Origin: Cristatella mucedo
Taxonomy: Eukaryota > Bryozoa > Phylactolaemata > Cristatellidae
NCBI GenBank assembly: GCA_009760855.2
Contig: WPIO01000005.1
Span: 9,028,501-9,092,500 of the forward strand
DNA length: 64,000 nt
Direction: 5' to 3'
Numbering within the stretch: the stretch's first letter is position 1; every line of letters begins with the position of its first letter. Both the position numbers and the translations under genes were made by a program. The notes under the pieces were generated by a model that saw only the letters and a list, made by a program, of their open reading frames with translations, ran no database searches and was not told where the DNA came from. Positions 46,301 to 56,215 of this stretch are shown piece by piece.

Positions 46301-49300
46301 TTTTGAGGGTGAACCCACGCCACCATTTTATGTAACATGGAATTGAAAAAACACAGGTGCGCGATGCCCGTTGTGGAAACGTCACCTGCATCATACCTAA
46401 ATAAATAAATAATACCGGACCCAGATGGTTTGAGGTCATAGCACGAGAACGCTCAAACGGAATTGCATGAAATTTAGTCGGAAAGCCCGTAACATTATTT
46501 TGTGTAATTTGGAATAAAAACCATAGTGTTCTGAATATTATTATGAAAATGGCAGCTATATCCCCGTGCACCGCGGTTATTTGTGGCACCCGAATGTTTT
46601 TGTCCGAAGCATCACCACCTACCTCGGAACAGTCCTAGTTGGAGCTTACCTTTAAGGAATTGCACGCAACCTGAGCACCTAATTAAAAAGAAGCTAAAAT
46701 TATTAGGCTAGATTAACTCTTTCTATATAACTAACATTTCAAAATATTTAAGAGCTGGCACAAGCTGTAATGTGAGTTATACTATATACATATTGTTTCT
46801 GATAAGATACTCTATGCATATCTATTTAAACCAGAATTCCTTAAAATTATTTTTCGCATGCTTTTGTCGGCGAGCTTTGGCCGGGTCATCAGAAAAAAAG
46901 ACATACGTGTTCACTCGAGCGATAGGAAAGCTGACCGGAGCAAAAGGGAAAACTAGGACAGTTGCAGCTGCGTTGCAACTGTGCCAGGCGGTCGGCTCCT
47001 GCTCGCACCGCTGCTCGCACTAATCTTCAAGTTTCTATCACGTGCTTCTCAGATGTAGACTCCTCACTCGCCGCTGCCGCGCGTGCAAAGGCCGACTGCT
47101 CGTACGACGAAAGCTTCTTCCGTATCCCTACACTCCTCTGTAGGAGCAGCCGAATTATGGGCCTGAAAGTAAAGGATGTCGAATGCTACAAGATTGACCA
47201 GCGTCCCACGTGACCTGACCCACATCTTCGCGCTTGAATACACTCTTTTGACTTATCGACGCCTTTCCCCGCTATGATTGCTTTTGTCGTCTCGGTCCAC
47301 CATGCATCGCCCCTTCTACAGTCTGTCTGTCACGCTTCTTCCACGTCCGCTGGAGGTGTCTGCAGGTTTGGGTGGCGACGCCGCGCATTGCCGGGCCATT
47401 CGGGAGGTGTTCGAAACTAATTTGTCGTGTAGTGCGACTTGCTTGCTACATTTCCCCAAAATTAAAAACCCTGGCTTTGCCTAAGAATAGAAATTACTAT
47501 AAGAATTTCGGATGCAAGACAATGCTCACTCAAACCTACGATATCAGCAATAGCCTATCTCCTTCATTTGCAGCAGCAGCTACTGCAGCATCAGTATCAG
47601 CCACCTTGTAGCAACAAGTCGTCTCAGGGCTACTAGTTACCCCAAACATTCTTTAATTTAAGACTATTTTGTATTGTACATATTGTACATTGTAATGCAT
47701 ATGATTGTGTGTGCGTGTGTGTGTGTGTGTGTGCGTGCGTGCGCAAGTGTGTGTGTGCATCTATAAAGTAGATGCCCCATCATTTTTCCGAAGACTCTTA
47801 TTATCTGATGCTTCTTACTCGAAATGTCTTAGGCTGTTGAAATGGCTTCCAAATTCTTAGGCAGCGAGGCCACCTTTTTTCTTGCTGCTGACTTCGGATA
47901 TCTACCGGCTGTCTTGTGGTGCAGCTTGTTTCATACTCACGTCCAAACCAGTTTTAAGGATTCAGCTGTGCTTCTTAATTTATTTTTGCTACCTGAGATC
48001 AGGGTTTCTGGCTACTACTTTTGCTCTCCGCTGAATTCTGCTACGTCGTTTTGTTCGCATCATCAGATACTTCTGCAGCGTGAATACCATCTCACCGTGA
48101 GGGTAATTTATCTTCATCAGGAGTTGGACTGAGTGAGAACGAGTACCATAGTTAGTGGGGCGGTGACACAGAAGATCTCTGCTAAGAGGCGTACATTTAG
48201 CATCCCACAAGTCGACCTCGTTAAGCTGCAAATCGCCCCTTCAGCGCCTCCCACTCCGACGTCACTGCCGCCTGTTCGGGCACTCCGACGCTCTGCAAAA
48301 ATTTCGACTGACCGATACCACTGCACGCCTGTTGTAAAAGTGAAGTAGAAAGTTAAAGTTGGCTGATCAAACAGCCTCATTTAGATAGCGTTGGAAGAGC
48401 CACAGCGGCTATCGCTCCCACTTGCACGGAGGTAGCAAAGGATTAACTTCTGCAGGACTCAAATGCACAACCGCGAAATTCGAGCACCGATGGTCGTGAA
48501 ATTCGAGCGCCGTACGCGTAAGCCACTCATTATCCATACTTTGATGTGCTTCTAGTGATACGTAAACCAAACATTTAGTCGCATCCGTCAGGCAGCTTGC
48601 CAATGTATGCATCTTCTGCGTTTGGTCAACCCGTAGGAATAATGTGGTCTCTTGTTAATCGCAACAGCAGATCGTAGACGGCGCTCGCCTCACTGAAAGC
48701 GATAGCTGCTCGGGAAGCGCGCTGCGAGTTTCACCAGTGCATGCTTATAACGCCACGGTTTACGCTGCAAATTTTCTGACGGAAAAAACTCTCCCGTCAG
48801 GTCTCGGTCTTACTATCGGCTTACTACTCGGTTTTACTATCGACGACTGAAAAAGTGTATTCGGCGTTCAACCTGCCAAATGCACGAACTTTAGGTAGGA
48901 GCTACCGCGTCAGACGAAATTCGCATGCTTGTATTCCAAGAAACACGCACACAGATAGCATCTAAGCCAATATTGATGTTTTGAATAATAGCACTGCTTG
49001 AGGTCCTCTCGATATTTCTATTCGTTGATGATTCCTATTGGTATTTTGTCAACTCGGTGACCTCGTGCTGTCAATGGTCGATCTCTGATTTTGACACTAG
49101 AGTGATTACAGGCTTGAGATTTCATCTTGGTGACTGCAGTATCGTGCTCTTCGCACTCCTGTATATTAAGTGACTTATCTCGTCGTTGTGACCAAGGCAT
49201 GATTGTTGAATTGGCAAGCATTAAACGTAAATGGATTAGACTTCCTATTTCGATTCGCAAAGATTTGTCTGCTCAATGTTTTCGGAAAAAACATTGGGTT

Positions 49301-51036
49301 GTGCTGCTCAGTAAATTGATCTTTGAACGCTCTTTATCATCTATCCCACCCGACAGACTTTCAAATTGAATGTAAGACAGAGAAGGCTAGATTGGCAAGA
49401 AGATGCCAGGAATGAACATCGTATGGCGCAATTACTTGTGCGTCGGTGCCTAGACAATTGCTACCCCTTGAATAATGTGCACACTAATCACGTTGTAGTT
49501 GTGACCTAGTTTCAAAAATATTTTGAGATTGTTCTGAAGCTAAAAGTGTTCGACTATTTCCGAGCAAAATAAATGCTCGAGTTCGGAGCGTCAGAGAATT
49601 CTAGTTTATTTCAGATAGATGCTGCGATCCCGGGGATGCTGACTCGGAGTCTGATTTAGGCGAAGTCTCTCTACTAGTTCGGCTATACCTCAAGGCCTTT
49701 CGATATCCTTTATCAGCAAGTCTTTCTTGGTGCCTATTATCTCGCCTGCGTATCAATTATTTTGCATAATAATGTTTTAAGTAATATTTCAACGGGAGAT
49801 TTCGGAGAGTAGATATCAATGGACAACAATCGTCATGCGACTTTAATGTGTGAGATATCCCCGGAATAAATTCTACGTTTACCTTTTTTCCTGGATTCCA
49901 AGTCTCCTTCTTGCCAATGTAATCTCCAGGCACACTGCATGCTTTCATGTTCATGCATACGGAACGCAGCCATACTTATGCTTTGATTCTTCCCGTCTTC
50001 TACTATCTGAAACTATCTGAAGCTCCTTCAAAGCATGTATTTCGAACATCTTCACTTGAATGTAATCAGACTTCCTCAGATAGAATAATTATAGCACCGA
50101 CTTTACTGAGCAGCCTTGGTTCGGCTAAGACACTGGAAAGCCTAATCCTCAATATGAATTCGCCAGGTTTATCTCCTGCAGCCTTTGCATCGAGTTGTAG
50201 TGTCCTTTTCCAAAGTGATCTTCACTACATAACCACATTAGATACACAGTCAATCTACCTTTAGCTACGTACCAATTCAAAATAAATCTAGCTTACATAA
50301 ACAAAGATATCATAGTCAAGTTGGTCCATGCATTCAAGACACTTTATCCGGATTCCTGTAATTCACTACGTGCAGGCCTTCTTCTTTGTGCAATAGGCAG
50401 TTGGTGCACAATTGCAGGAAGGCTTTCCGGTCATGAACGTCGCACCTGCTAAGTCATACCAATTTCCTGTGATTTTTTGAGGCAGACTGAATAAAAAGAG
50501 CCGAAATCCTTTAAAAGAGGCCACAAACAATTTGCGAGAAATCGTTGTGGGTTTTGCGCAGCGAAACTTTGTTTACAGCAACCTCTCCTTAAATGCCCCG
50601 AAACATTCAATTCAATATAACAAAATTACGTCAAGTAAAAGTAAAACTTAAAAGTGTACCTAATAGCGATCAGGGTACTTTAAGCTCTCCGGTCTTACAG
50701 AGTGTCTGAGGTGGGCCATGTAGTCACTGCACATAGACAAGAGTCGCTCGACGTCAACATGGTCCCAGGGTGATAGAACAATCTGGGGCACAGACCTGAC
50801 AGCAATCTGGGACAGCTGGGGTAGCCGTGAGCTTCGAAAAAAATGGAGTTGGATGGGAAAGTCTTGCAATATTTTCTTTCGACTAGCTGCACATATAACG
50901 TAAAAGATGGACACGGGGACTACTTACCCTTAGTTTCTGATATATTCTGCAGCCAATCCAGTACTTCCCGTTGCTTGACCTGCTGGTAGGCGTGTACGCT
51001 TTCGGTCAGACAGAATGGTTGTGCAAAGAAGAGCCG
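37377..51036 (-). CDS. Gene M: spliced gene of unknown function (at least seven exons)
   Basis: Exons are 51036-50928, 50886-50699, 48225-48096, 47992-47941, (42573-42542 tentative), 37745-37629, 37553-37459 and 37391-37377 (stop). Donors are GTAAGT, GTAAGA, GTGAGA, GTGAGT, GTAAGT, GTAAGT and GTAGGT, and all junction phases agree (1, 0, 1, 2, 1, 1, 0). The product, about 240 residues without its missing N-terminus, contains RLFFAQPFCLTESVHAYQQV, KQREVLDWLQNISETK, LPQLSQIAVRSVPQIVLSPW, DHVDVERLLSMCSDYMAHLR, LNEVDLWDAKCTPLSRDLLC, EAVLQVACCLHAIAVAVSRL and KACEWTRCSTSESPPED. It looks helical and soluble with scattered cysteines. I recognise no family. Upstream exons must lie beyond 51.04 kb. The large introns host LINEs, SINEs, a MULE relic and the 175-base repeat. 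Confidence 0.6.
37459..37553 (-). CDS. Gene M exon g
   Basis: A 75-base intron precedes it (acceptor CGAACCTAG). Encodes TQWNAKACEWTRC, STSESPPEDAGDKLCSPK. Donor AAG|GTAGGT at 37458, phase 0. Confidence 0.55.
37629..37745 (-). CDS. Gene M exon f
   Basis: Acceptor TTTTGCCGACTTGACAG; encodes IGGAATPDEA, VLQVACCLHAIAVAVSRLVC, LQSHAPED; donor C|GTAAGT at 37628. A LINE 3' end lies only about 25 bases upstream in the intron. Confidence 0.6.
37765..38170 (+). mobile_element. LINE 3' end with tail
   Basis: Starts in the NLKSFGDRAFSSYAPKAWN block (CCTTTGGAGACCGTGCATTT), continues to the 3' untranslated region, and ends with GCGCCTAGAAAGAGATTGAG and (TTA)n at 38158-38172. Inserted in a gene M intron. 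Confidence 0.9.
38465..38610 (+). mobile_element. tRNA-derived SINE family B copy
   Basis: Box B-like GTCGTGGGCTCGAGCTC is followed by GTGAAGCGCCTGGACAGAGA and CTTAAGCTGTTGTACG, the head plus LINE-like tail arrangement. Confidence 0.5.
38630..39465. other. No recognised feature
   Basis: Short frames only. A serine/threonine-rich plus frame (39090-39278) has no recognisable content. Confidence 0.3.
39470..39555 (-). mobile_element. tRNA-like SINE head fragment
   Basis: The minus strand reads GGGGTAACGTGCATACC (box A-like) and GTTGTGGGTTCGAGTCTGG (box B). Confidence 0.4.
39654..39834 (+). CDS. Putative internal exon, unknown protein
   Basis: Acceptor TATATCTAG before 39654 and donor AAG|GTTAGT at 39835 enclose 60 codons: SLFWPSDKNRNSSATWPLQI, GVPFRYSSHYVDFKKVSDQG, then KGARAGDIHRTYKHPTDFSK. 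The composition looks coding (few rare residues, balanced charge). The strand is opposite to gene M, so it is either a nested gene or chance. No homologue recognised. A minus LINE starts about 120 bases downstream. Confidence 0.35.
39955..40990 (-). mobile_element. L2/CR1-like LINE 3' half
   Basis: (AAT)n and the tail complement at 39957-40030, then minus-strand LLADQQWLPIKQCIDFVDID, LQLVHNSVARLVCRERRSC and, further, DNKINLLVMGKPSVIQNW. Frameshifted, 5'-truncated. Confidence 0.85.
41160..42300. promoter_or_regulatory. Second CpG-rich block
   Basis: A sharp rise in G+C with GGCGGCGGCGGCG runs at 41490-41565. On the minus strand an ATG in a strong context (CCAAAATGGAGGCG, at about 41908) opens MEALRSFNRGEVPSSRLRSP. 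The frame stays open to 41651 but is Arg/Ala-rich, as expected from base composition. Possibly an alternative promoter for gene M or for a separate gene. Confidence 0.35.
42340..42480 (-). mobile_element. tRNA-derived SINE family A copy
   Basis: The minus strand reads GGTGTTTAGCTCAGCGGTTAGATGC (box A of a tRNA-like head, given in part) and GGTTTCGAGTTC (box B), followed by ATTGCCACTGCAGGGG as in the other family A copies. Confidence 0.6.
42542..42573 (-). CDS. Gene M exon e, tentative 32-base exon
   Basis: Acceptor GGGTCCTAG before 42573 and donor C|GTAAGT at 42541 enclose LCFLLIYGSL. Its phases (2 in, 1 out) are exactly those needed between the flanking exons, but the acceptor tract is weak and the exon tiny. 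Confidence 0.3.
42610..43530. other. No recognised feature
   Basis: Gene M intron sequence; no homology seen. Confidence 0.3.
43535..43593. repeat. (CGCT)n microsatellite
   Basis: About 14 perfect CGCT units. Confidence 0.97.
43990..44250 (-). mobile_element. Complete tRNA-derived SINE (family A) with LINE tail
   Basis: On the minus strand: a head with TGGCACACTAGGT (box A-like) and GTGGGTTCGATTCC (box B), a body (GCTCTTCTGTCGCTATAC, GAGGCTGTTTAATCAGCT), then the LINE tail (GTAAAGCGCCTTGGAAG ... CTATAGGCGCTAAACAAG) and (AAT)n complement. This is the clearest example of a SINE ending in the LINE 3' tail. Confidence 0.75.
44640..44900 (+). pseudogene. MULE-type transposase relic
   Basis: Two overlapping frames together resemble the core of Mutator-like (MULE) transposases. 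The first reads ASAFDKAIHNAYSAIFPGAQ, LSAVGCF; the second continues REVQEFNLATEYRDDE, NANLISALS. This matches the pattern D.E.A...A...FPGA...GC.FH..Q...R.V...L...Y, with the expected histidine region broken by a frameshift. Only about 80 residues remain and the terminal parts are absent. Confidence 0.55.
45060..46600. repeat. About 175-base tandem repeat, in both orientations
   Basis: Plus-oriented units start at about 45122, 45297, 45470 and 45645 (spacing 173-175), each with ATTCCAAGTTA-like, CGCGTTCTC-like, GCCTCTAA-like and CAGCCATTTTCAC-like landmarks. Inverted units occupy about 46260-46590 (complement: ATTCCAAATTAC, TGAGCGTTCTCGTG, CAGCTGCCATTTTC). Units are 60-75% alike by eye. Confidence 0.65.
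46605..47700. other. No recognised gene
   Basis: Short unrelated frames, for example 46772-47023 plus; nothing identifiable. Confidence 0.3.
47705..47758. repeat. (GT)n microsatellite
   Basis: GTGTGTG run with GCGT interruptions. Confidence 0.9.
47941..47992 (-). CDS. Gene M exon d (52 bases)
   Basis: A 103-base intron separates it from exon c (acceptor TGATCTCAG). Encodes SKNKLRSTAESLKLVW. Donor AC|GTGAGT at 47940. Phase 1 in, phase 2 out. Confidence 0.5.
48096..48225 (-). CDS. Gene M exon c
   Basis: Acceptor GATTTGCAG ends at 48226. 43 codons, LNEVDLWDAK ... HSVQLLMKINYPH. Donor G|GTGAGA at 48095. Phases 0 and 1 match exons b and d. Confidence 0.55.
48355..48540 (-). mobile_element. tRNA-derived SINE family A copy, diverged
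   Basis: Plus strand AAACAGCCTCATTTAGATAG and GCTATCGCTCCCACTTGCAC parallel AAACAGCCTCTTTTTGTATAG and GCTATCACCACCGCCTGCAG of the other copies. Confidence 0.6.
48545..49615. other. No recognised feature
   Basis: Gene M intron; no homology seen. Confidence 0.3.
49620..50475 (+). mobile_element. Very decayed LINE copy
   Basis: The order of landmarks follows the LINE palm and C-terminal region (GATTCTTCCCGTCTTCTACT for the FDPSQPSS block, GTGTCCTTTTCCAAAGTGAT for VVFQSDL, AAGTTGGTCCATGCATTC for KLVHAF), but every frame is broken. Confidence 0.65.
50699..50886 (-). CDS. Gene M exon b
   Basis: Follows a 41-base intron (50927-50887, GTAAGT...TGTGCAG). Phase 1 entry; 62 full codons from SRKKILQDFPIQLHFFRSSR to MAHLRHS. 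Donor TCT|GTAAGA at 50698. Confidence 0.6.
50928..51036 (-). CDS. Gene M exon a
   Basis: Acceptor with a long pyrimidine tract (TTTCTTTTTCTATTTAAACTCAG) before 51036. Encodes 36 codons ending DWLQNISETK. Donor G|GTAAGT at 50927. Confidence 0.6.
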
Positions 51037-51299
51037 CTGAGTTTAAATAGAAAAAGAAATTGCTAAGACATCCCACAGCCGAAGCTTGTTTTGATATAGC
51101 CTGTGCTGCTGTTTTGACTATTTCTGGTATATTTTCTCGAAGAGCCTAGCTAAATGAATGTTTTGGTGGCTCCTCGTGGCGAATCCACCAGCGTCCATTT
51201 TATTCAGGGGCTACCCGTTTAATTCCACGGAGGTGTGCACGGTCGCCTGGCAGTCTGGTAGACTCAGGAGTCATTGAGCGCCGTCTAACACAAACTGAT

Positions 51300-53215
51300 T
51301 AGGGCTTGTTTAGACAGGGATACCACATCTAAATTGGTCCATGCATTTGTGATATTCCGTCTTGACTTCTGCACCTCAAAATGTCTGCATTTAAGCAGGT
51401 CACTAGTGATCTAGTCCTAAAGTTCGTATCTCAATCAAAGAAGACAACAAGTCCTCTGGACCCTATTCCCACTGTCCTGCTCCTACGTTGCATTGATCTG
51501 CTGCTGCCATGCATAACTAACATAATTAATATGTCATTAGCCTCAGGTCATGTCCCAGCACCTTTCAAAAAAGCTGTAGTCAGGCCACTTCTCAAGAAAG
51601 CTACACTTGACCAAGAGAACTTGAGCAACTACCGCCCAGTTTCCCTTCTACCATTCCTATCAAAGGCACTGGAACGGGTCGTGGCTGACCAGCTGAACTC
51701 GTATATCGAAACCTCAGACCTTGCTAGTAAGTTCCAGCCTGGCTTTAGAGCTAATCACTCCACAGAGTCAGCATTGCTTAGGGTATACAACGACCTACTT
51801 AGGAATGCAGACATGGGTAGAGTGTCTCTGCTTGTTTTGCTTGATCTTTCGGCAGCTTTTGATACCATCGATCACAAAGTTCTTCTAGAGCGCCTCTCAT
51901 CTCGCCTGGGCCTCACTGGCACTGCTCTGCAGTGGTTCAGGTCCTATCTCAGTGGGAGACTCCAGAGTATTGACGTGAATGGACAAAGATCATCTGAAGT
52001 ACCTCTGAAATATGGAGTACCTCAGGGCTCCGTGCTAGGTCCGGTTCTTTTCACGGTTTATACTCTGCCTCTTGCTGATGTGATTGCCAAGCACAATCTA
52101 GGCTTTCACTTCTATGCGGATGACACTCAGGTGTACCTTTGCTTTGATCCCTCCCAGCCTTCGAGCACCTCAAATTCTCTAAACTCACTAGCTGCATGCA
52201 TTGATGACATCCGCACATGGATGGCAGCAAATTTTCTCAAACTTAACGATGATAAAACTAACTTACTAGTTATGGGCAAACCCAGTGTGATCCTGAGATT
52301 GGAAAGGCTGACTCTCAAAATTGGCTCTGCCAGCATATCTCCAGTTGAATCAGCTTGAAATCTATGTGTCATATTCCAAAGCGACCTCTCGTTAGACGAC
52401 CATATCAGCTCCACATTCAAATCTGCCTATTTTCAGCTTCATAACATTGCTAAAATTCAGGCTTGTTTAGATAAAGATACCACGTCCAAGTTGGTCCATG
52501 CATTCGTGACATCCCGTCTCGACTTCTGCAACTCACTGCTTACTGGCCTACCAGCATGTGCGATCAGGCGATTGCAGCTGGTGCAAAACTCTGCAGCTAG
52601 GCTTGTCTGTCGTGAGCGTCGCAGTTGCCAAATTACTCCACTTCTCGCCGACCTGCACTGGCTACCAGTCAAGCAACGAATTGACTTCAAGGTTTTGTCG
52701 CTCACTTTTAGGTCTCTTCATTCTATGGCTCCAGCCTATCTCTCCGATATACTCCCACATCAGGCCAAGCATCGTACCACCTGCTTTTTGGAATTCAACA
52801 GTCTAGAAATATCTCGTACAAACCTTAAATCCTTTGGAGACCGTGCATTTAGTTCGTATGCTCCCAAAGCCTGGAATTCCCTCCCGACCTGCGTCAGAAC
52901 ATGCCCTGACCTGTCCTCATTCAAAAGGAACCTAAAAACACACCTATTTAGGACAGCATTTAGTGGGTCCCTGTGATTCGTCCTTGTTGTGCTTATGCGT
53001 GCTGACACTGTGCATGCTGTCACTAACCACATTTGCATGCTGACCCTGTGCATGTCACCCCTAACCATATTATTCATTTCGTTTGTTTTTTCAAGCATGA
53101 TTTTACTTACCATTCAATTGCATTTCACTTTACAGCAAATGTAAAGCGCCTAGAGAGAGATTAGGTTCTCTGTGGGCGCTTTATCAAGTGAATTATTATT
53201 ATTATTATTATTATA
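51300..53215 (+). mobile_element. Best-preserved L2/CR1-like LINE (reverse transcriptase to tail)
   Basis: One 325-codon frame (51381-52358) carries NYRPVSLLPFLSKALERVVA, LLVLLDLSAAFDTIDHKVLL, GVPQGSVLGPVLFTVYTLPL and FHFYADDTQVYLCFDP with an intact YADD catalytic box. A TGA in ESA(stop)NL ends it. A second frame (52491-52976) carries the C-terminal block ending SSFKRNLKTHLFRTAFSGSL. The 3' part ends with GCGCCTAGAGAGAGATTAGG, GGGCGCTTTATCAAGTG and (TTA)n. The 5' half (untranslated region, endonuclease) is missing. It is the youngest-looking copy here but still disrupted. Confidence 0.93.
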
Positions 53216-53755
53216 ATGCTCGCTGGTCTACCAGCCTGTGCAATCAGGCGCTTACAACTTGTGCAAAACTCTGCAGCTAGGCTTGCCTGCCGTGAGCGTT
53301 GCAGTTGCCACATCTCACCACTTATCGCTGATCTGAAGTGGCTCCCAGTCAAGCAAACCATCCACTTCAATGGTTTGTCACTCACTTTTAGGTCCCTTCA
53401 TTCTTTGGCTCCAGCCTACCTATTAGATCTATTCCCTTCTCCCAAGTCAAGCATCGTACCACCGCTTTTCGGAATCTAACCGTTTACTAAAACTGCATCT
53501 ATTTATCGCAGCATTTAGTGGGTCCATGTGATTCATCTTTTTTGTGCTTATGTGTGCTGACACTGCCCATGCTACCACTAACCATACTTGCATGCTGGTC
53601 ATGTGCATGTCACCTCTTACCATGTTATGCTTGTTGTTCATTGAGCATGCTACCCCTAACCAATCAATCCTGCTTCCTTTGCTGCAAGGTAAAGTGCCTA
53701 GAAAGAGATTGAGTTATCTGAGGGCGTAATAACATAGGTATTATTACTATTAGTA
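53216..53755 (+). mobile_element. LINE 3' fragment abutting the previous tail
   Basis: Starts in the C-terminal coding block (GCTCGCTGGTCTACCAGCCT) directly after the (TTA)n run of the preceding LINE, and ends in its own tail at 53695-53750. Confidence 0.85.
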
Positions 53756-53839
53756 TTTCTATGCGATCGGGTTCTTCCAACCCAGTGTCCTCAATTTTAC
53801 TAAAATTAAACTGGGAGTCCTGGAGTAAACTTAACATTT

Positions 53840-54920
53840 ATAATAATAATTATGCACTTGATAGAGCACCCTCGGAGAACTCAATCTCTTTCTAGGCGCT
53901 TTACATTTCCTGCAAAGGGAAAAGCAATTGAATGGTGAGTAATATCATGCTTGATAAACAAACAAAATTAATAACATGGTTAGGGGTGACATGCACAGGG
54001 TCAGCATACAAATTTGGTTAGTGGCACCATGCACAGTGTCAGCACACATAAGCACGTGAAGGACGAATCACAGGGAACCACTAAATGCTGTCCTAAATAG
54101 GTGTGTTTAAGTTCTTTTTAAATATGGTCAAGTCAGGGGATGCTCTGACGCAAGTCGGGAGGGAGTTCCAGGCTTTGGGAGCATACGAACTAAATGCACG
54201 GTCTCCAAAGGATTTAAGGTTTGTACAGCGTATTTGTAGACTGATGGATTCCGAAAAGCGGGTGGTACGCTGCTTGGCTTGGTGGGGGAGTAGATCTGAG
54301 AGATAGGCTGGAGCCAAAGAATGAAGTGACTTAAAAGTGAGCGACAAAACCTTGAAGTCAATCCGTTGCTTGACTGGTAGCCAGTGCAGGTCGGCGAGAA
54401 GTGGTGTAATGTGGCAACTGCGACGTTCACGATAGGCAAGCCTAGCTGCGAAGTTTTGCACCAGCTGCAATCGCCTGATCGCACATTCCGGTAGGCCAGC
54501 AAGCAGTGAGTTGCAGAAGTCGAGACGGGATGTCACGAATGGAAGGACCACTTTGGACGTGAATTTAATGTAATGTTTCTCCGTCTGTAACTCCACAAAG
54601 TCATAAAGACCACGTGGGTGTTACGCATGAGAGTTTTGTATAGCGCACTCATAGCCTGAGCGGCTTTCGGTACGCATTCTGTAGCCAACAGACTTCGTCT
54701 TACGCAACAAAGAGAAAGTGGGAAGCATAGCAGAGTCAGGAGAGCAGTTGAGGTAGTGAGTAGCATAGAAGTAGCAGCTCAGGACCGCTGAAAATGATGT
54801 GCCATAGGCGGCAGTAGGGGAGTAGTTATCGTTGACGTGGTATGCTTATCTAAACAAGCTCGAATTTTAGCAATGTTATGAAGCTGAAAGTAGGCAGATT
54901 TGACTGTGGACCGGCGATAG
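53840..54920 (-). mobile_element. LINE 3' half, interrupted by repeat C
   Basis: A 167-residue minus frame (54596-54093) includes VTSRLDFCNSLLAGLPECAI, LLADLHWLPVKQRIDFKVLS and FSSYAPKAWNSLPTCVRASP. Tail at 53850-53910. A 278-base insertion splits it at 54556-54833. Confidence 0.9.
54556..54833 (-). mobile_element. Dispersed repeat C, copy 3, with target duplication
   Basis: Inserted in the LINE within the codons following FVTSR. Flanked by GACGTG on both sides (TTTGGACGTGAATTT on the left, CGTTGACGTGGTATG on the right), consistent with a short target-site duplication. Highly similar to 2320-2590. Confidence 0.7.
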
Positions 54921-54969
54921 TTTGGTCAGCCATATAGCACAGTGTCTATATTTGAAACTTACGCAACTT

Positions 54970-55410
54970 TCGTTCCTTGCAGATCTTCTTGCTTCAGAAA
55001 TTAGACGATTATAGCTCGTGCACAACTAAGCACCAGGGCTTGTCAGTGCCGAACGCCAAAACTGCTATATTACACTGCTTCACGACAACATTCGATGCCC
55101 CAGGAGACTAGTTGACGACTCCGTCGTTTACGAAGCATCCCGACACTCCTTAGCGTTCTGAGCTATAAAAATAACCAATTTTTTTAGGACTTTAAACCCC
55201 ATCTCTCAGAAAAATATACAAATGTGGACGTAACTCAGGCTCGTGACTCGTACACTTTACCTTCAAGACAGCATCTGTATGTACCTGTAAGTGGCTGTTG
55301 GAAAATGCTCCTCGCCCAAGACCCAGATCCTTTCCAGCAAATATAAAAGTGCTAATTGGGAAATTAAGTGCTCTTTGGTATAATACAAATGTCTCATTAT
55401 TTTTATTATT
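54970..55410 (+). mobile_element. LINE fragment with tail-like end
   Basis: AATTAGACGATTATAGCTCGTGCACAACTA resembles the LINE block for AIRRLQLVQNS (given in part). The end AAAAGTGCTAATTGGG ... (TTATTA)n resembles the shared tail. Confidence 0.5.
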
Positions 55411-56210
55411 ATTGTTAATGCTATGAAGACCGTGCCAGCATTCTGATAGAACAGGGACGTGGGGTAGCTCCTCTGGGTTAAGTCCGGGTTTTTACTTTTC
55501 GCAGAAGTCTAAGGAAATCCCTGGGCATTCGCGAGCATGGCTAAAAGTGCTCGCTACAAGATACACGCAACTTTTTCTTTGAGATCCTGAATTAAAGAGA
55601 GAAGATCTCCAGAACGAATTTCAGCAATTGCGCCCAACAATTTTTAGAAGAATTAAACGAGGCATTGAGTCTTATAAAACATCATTGGAGGCTTTTTCCT
55701 ATAAATTGGTTTACTCTTCTCAGAAGCAAGCGCATCACTGAAATCGATGTCCAACAGCCAAACTTATCTAGAGTTTCCATTTAAGCTCGGTATGTTTGCA
55801 CAGACAACACCTCAGTAAAAATTCTTTCTTAGAGCTCTACCAAGCACAAAAGCTAGATTCGCAAAATCAGATTTTGGACACACATGCCTGGCTTCTTCTA
55901 ATAATTCATGAATCGTCTTTAGCTGAACTGACTGTTTGACAAATTTCGATATACCTGGTTAGTAGGAAGGTTCCGTAGTTAGTCCTTCGATGTAAGGACG
56001 CTGGTACAACTCTCTCTAAGCAAGCTGTCTTATTTTGAAGTTTTCATGAGAGATGTGTCTGCTTGAGTGAAACGTATGACTAGACCCGGAAAAAAGCTGC
56101 CACGAGCAGAGAATGCAAACGATTTGTTAGTAGCCTCCGCTGCTACTTTCTACTACGTCATGCGACGAACGTTATCTGCAGGATGAATAGCGTCACGCTC
56201 AGCTCCTCGT
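55411..56210. other. No recognised feature
   Basis: Nothing identifiable. Confidence 0.3.
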
Positions 56211-56215
56211 ACTAG

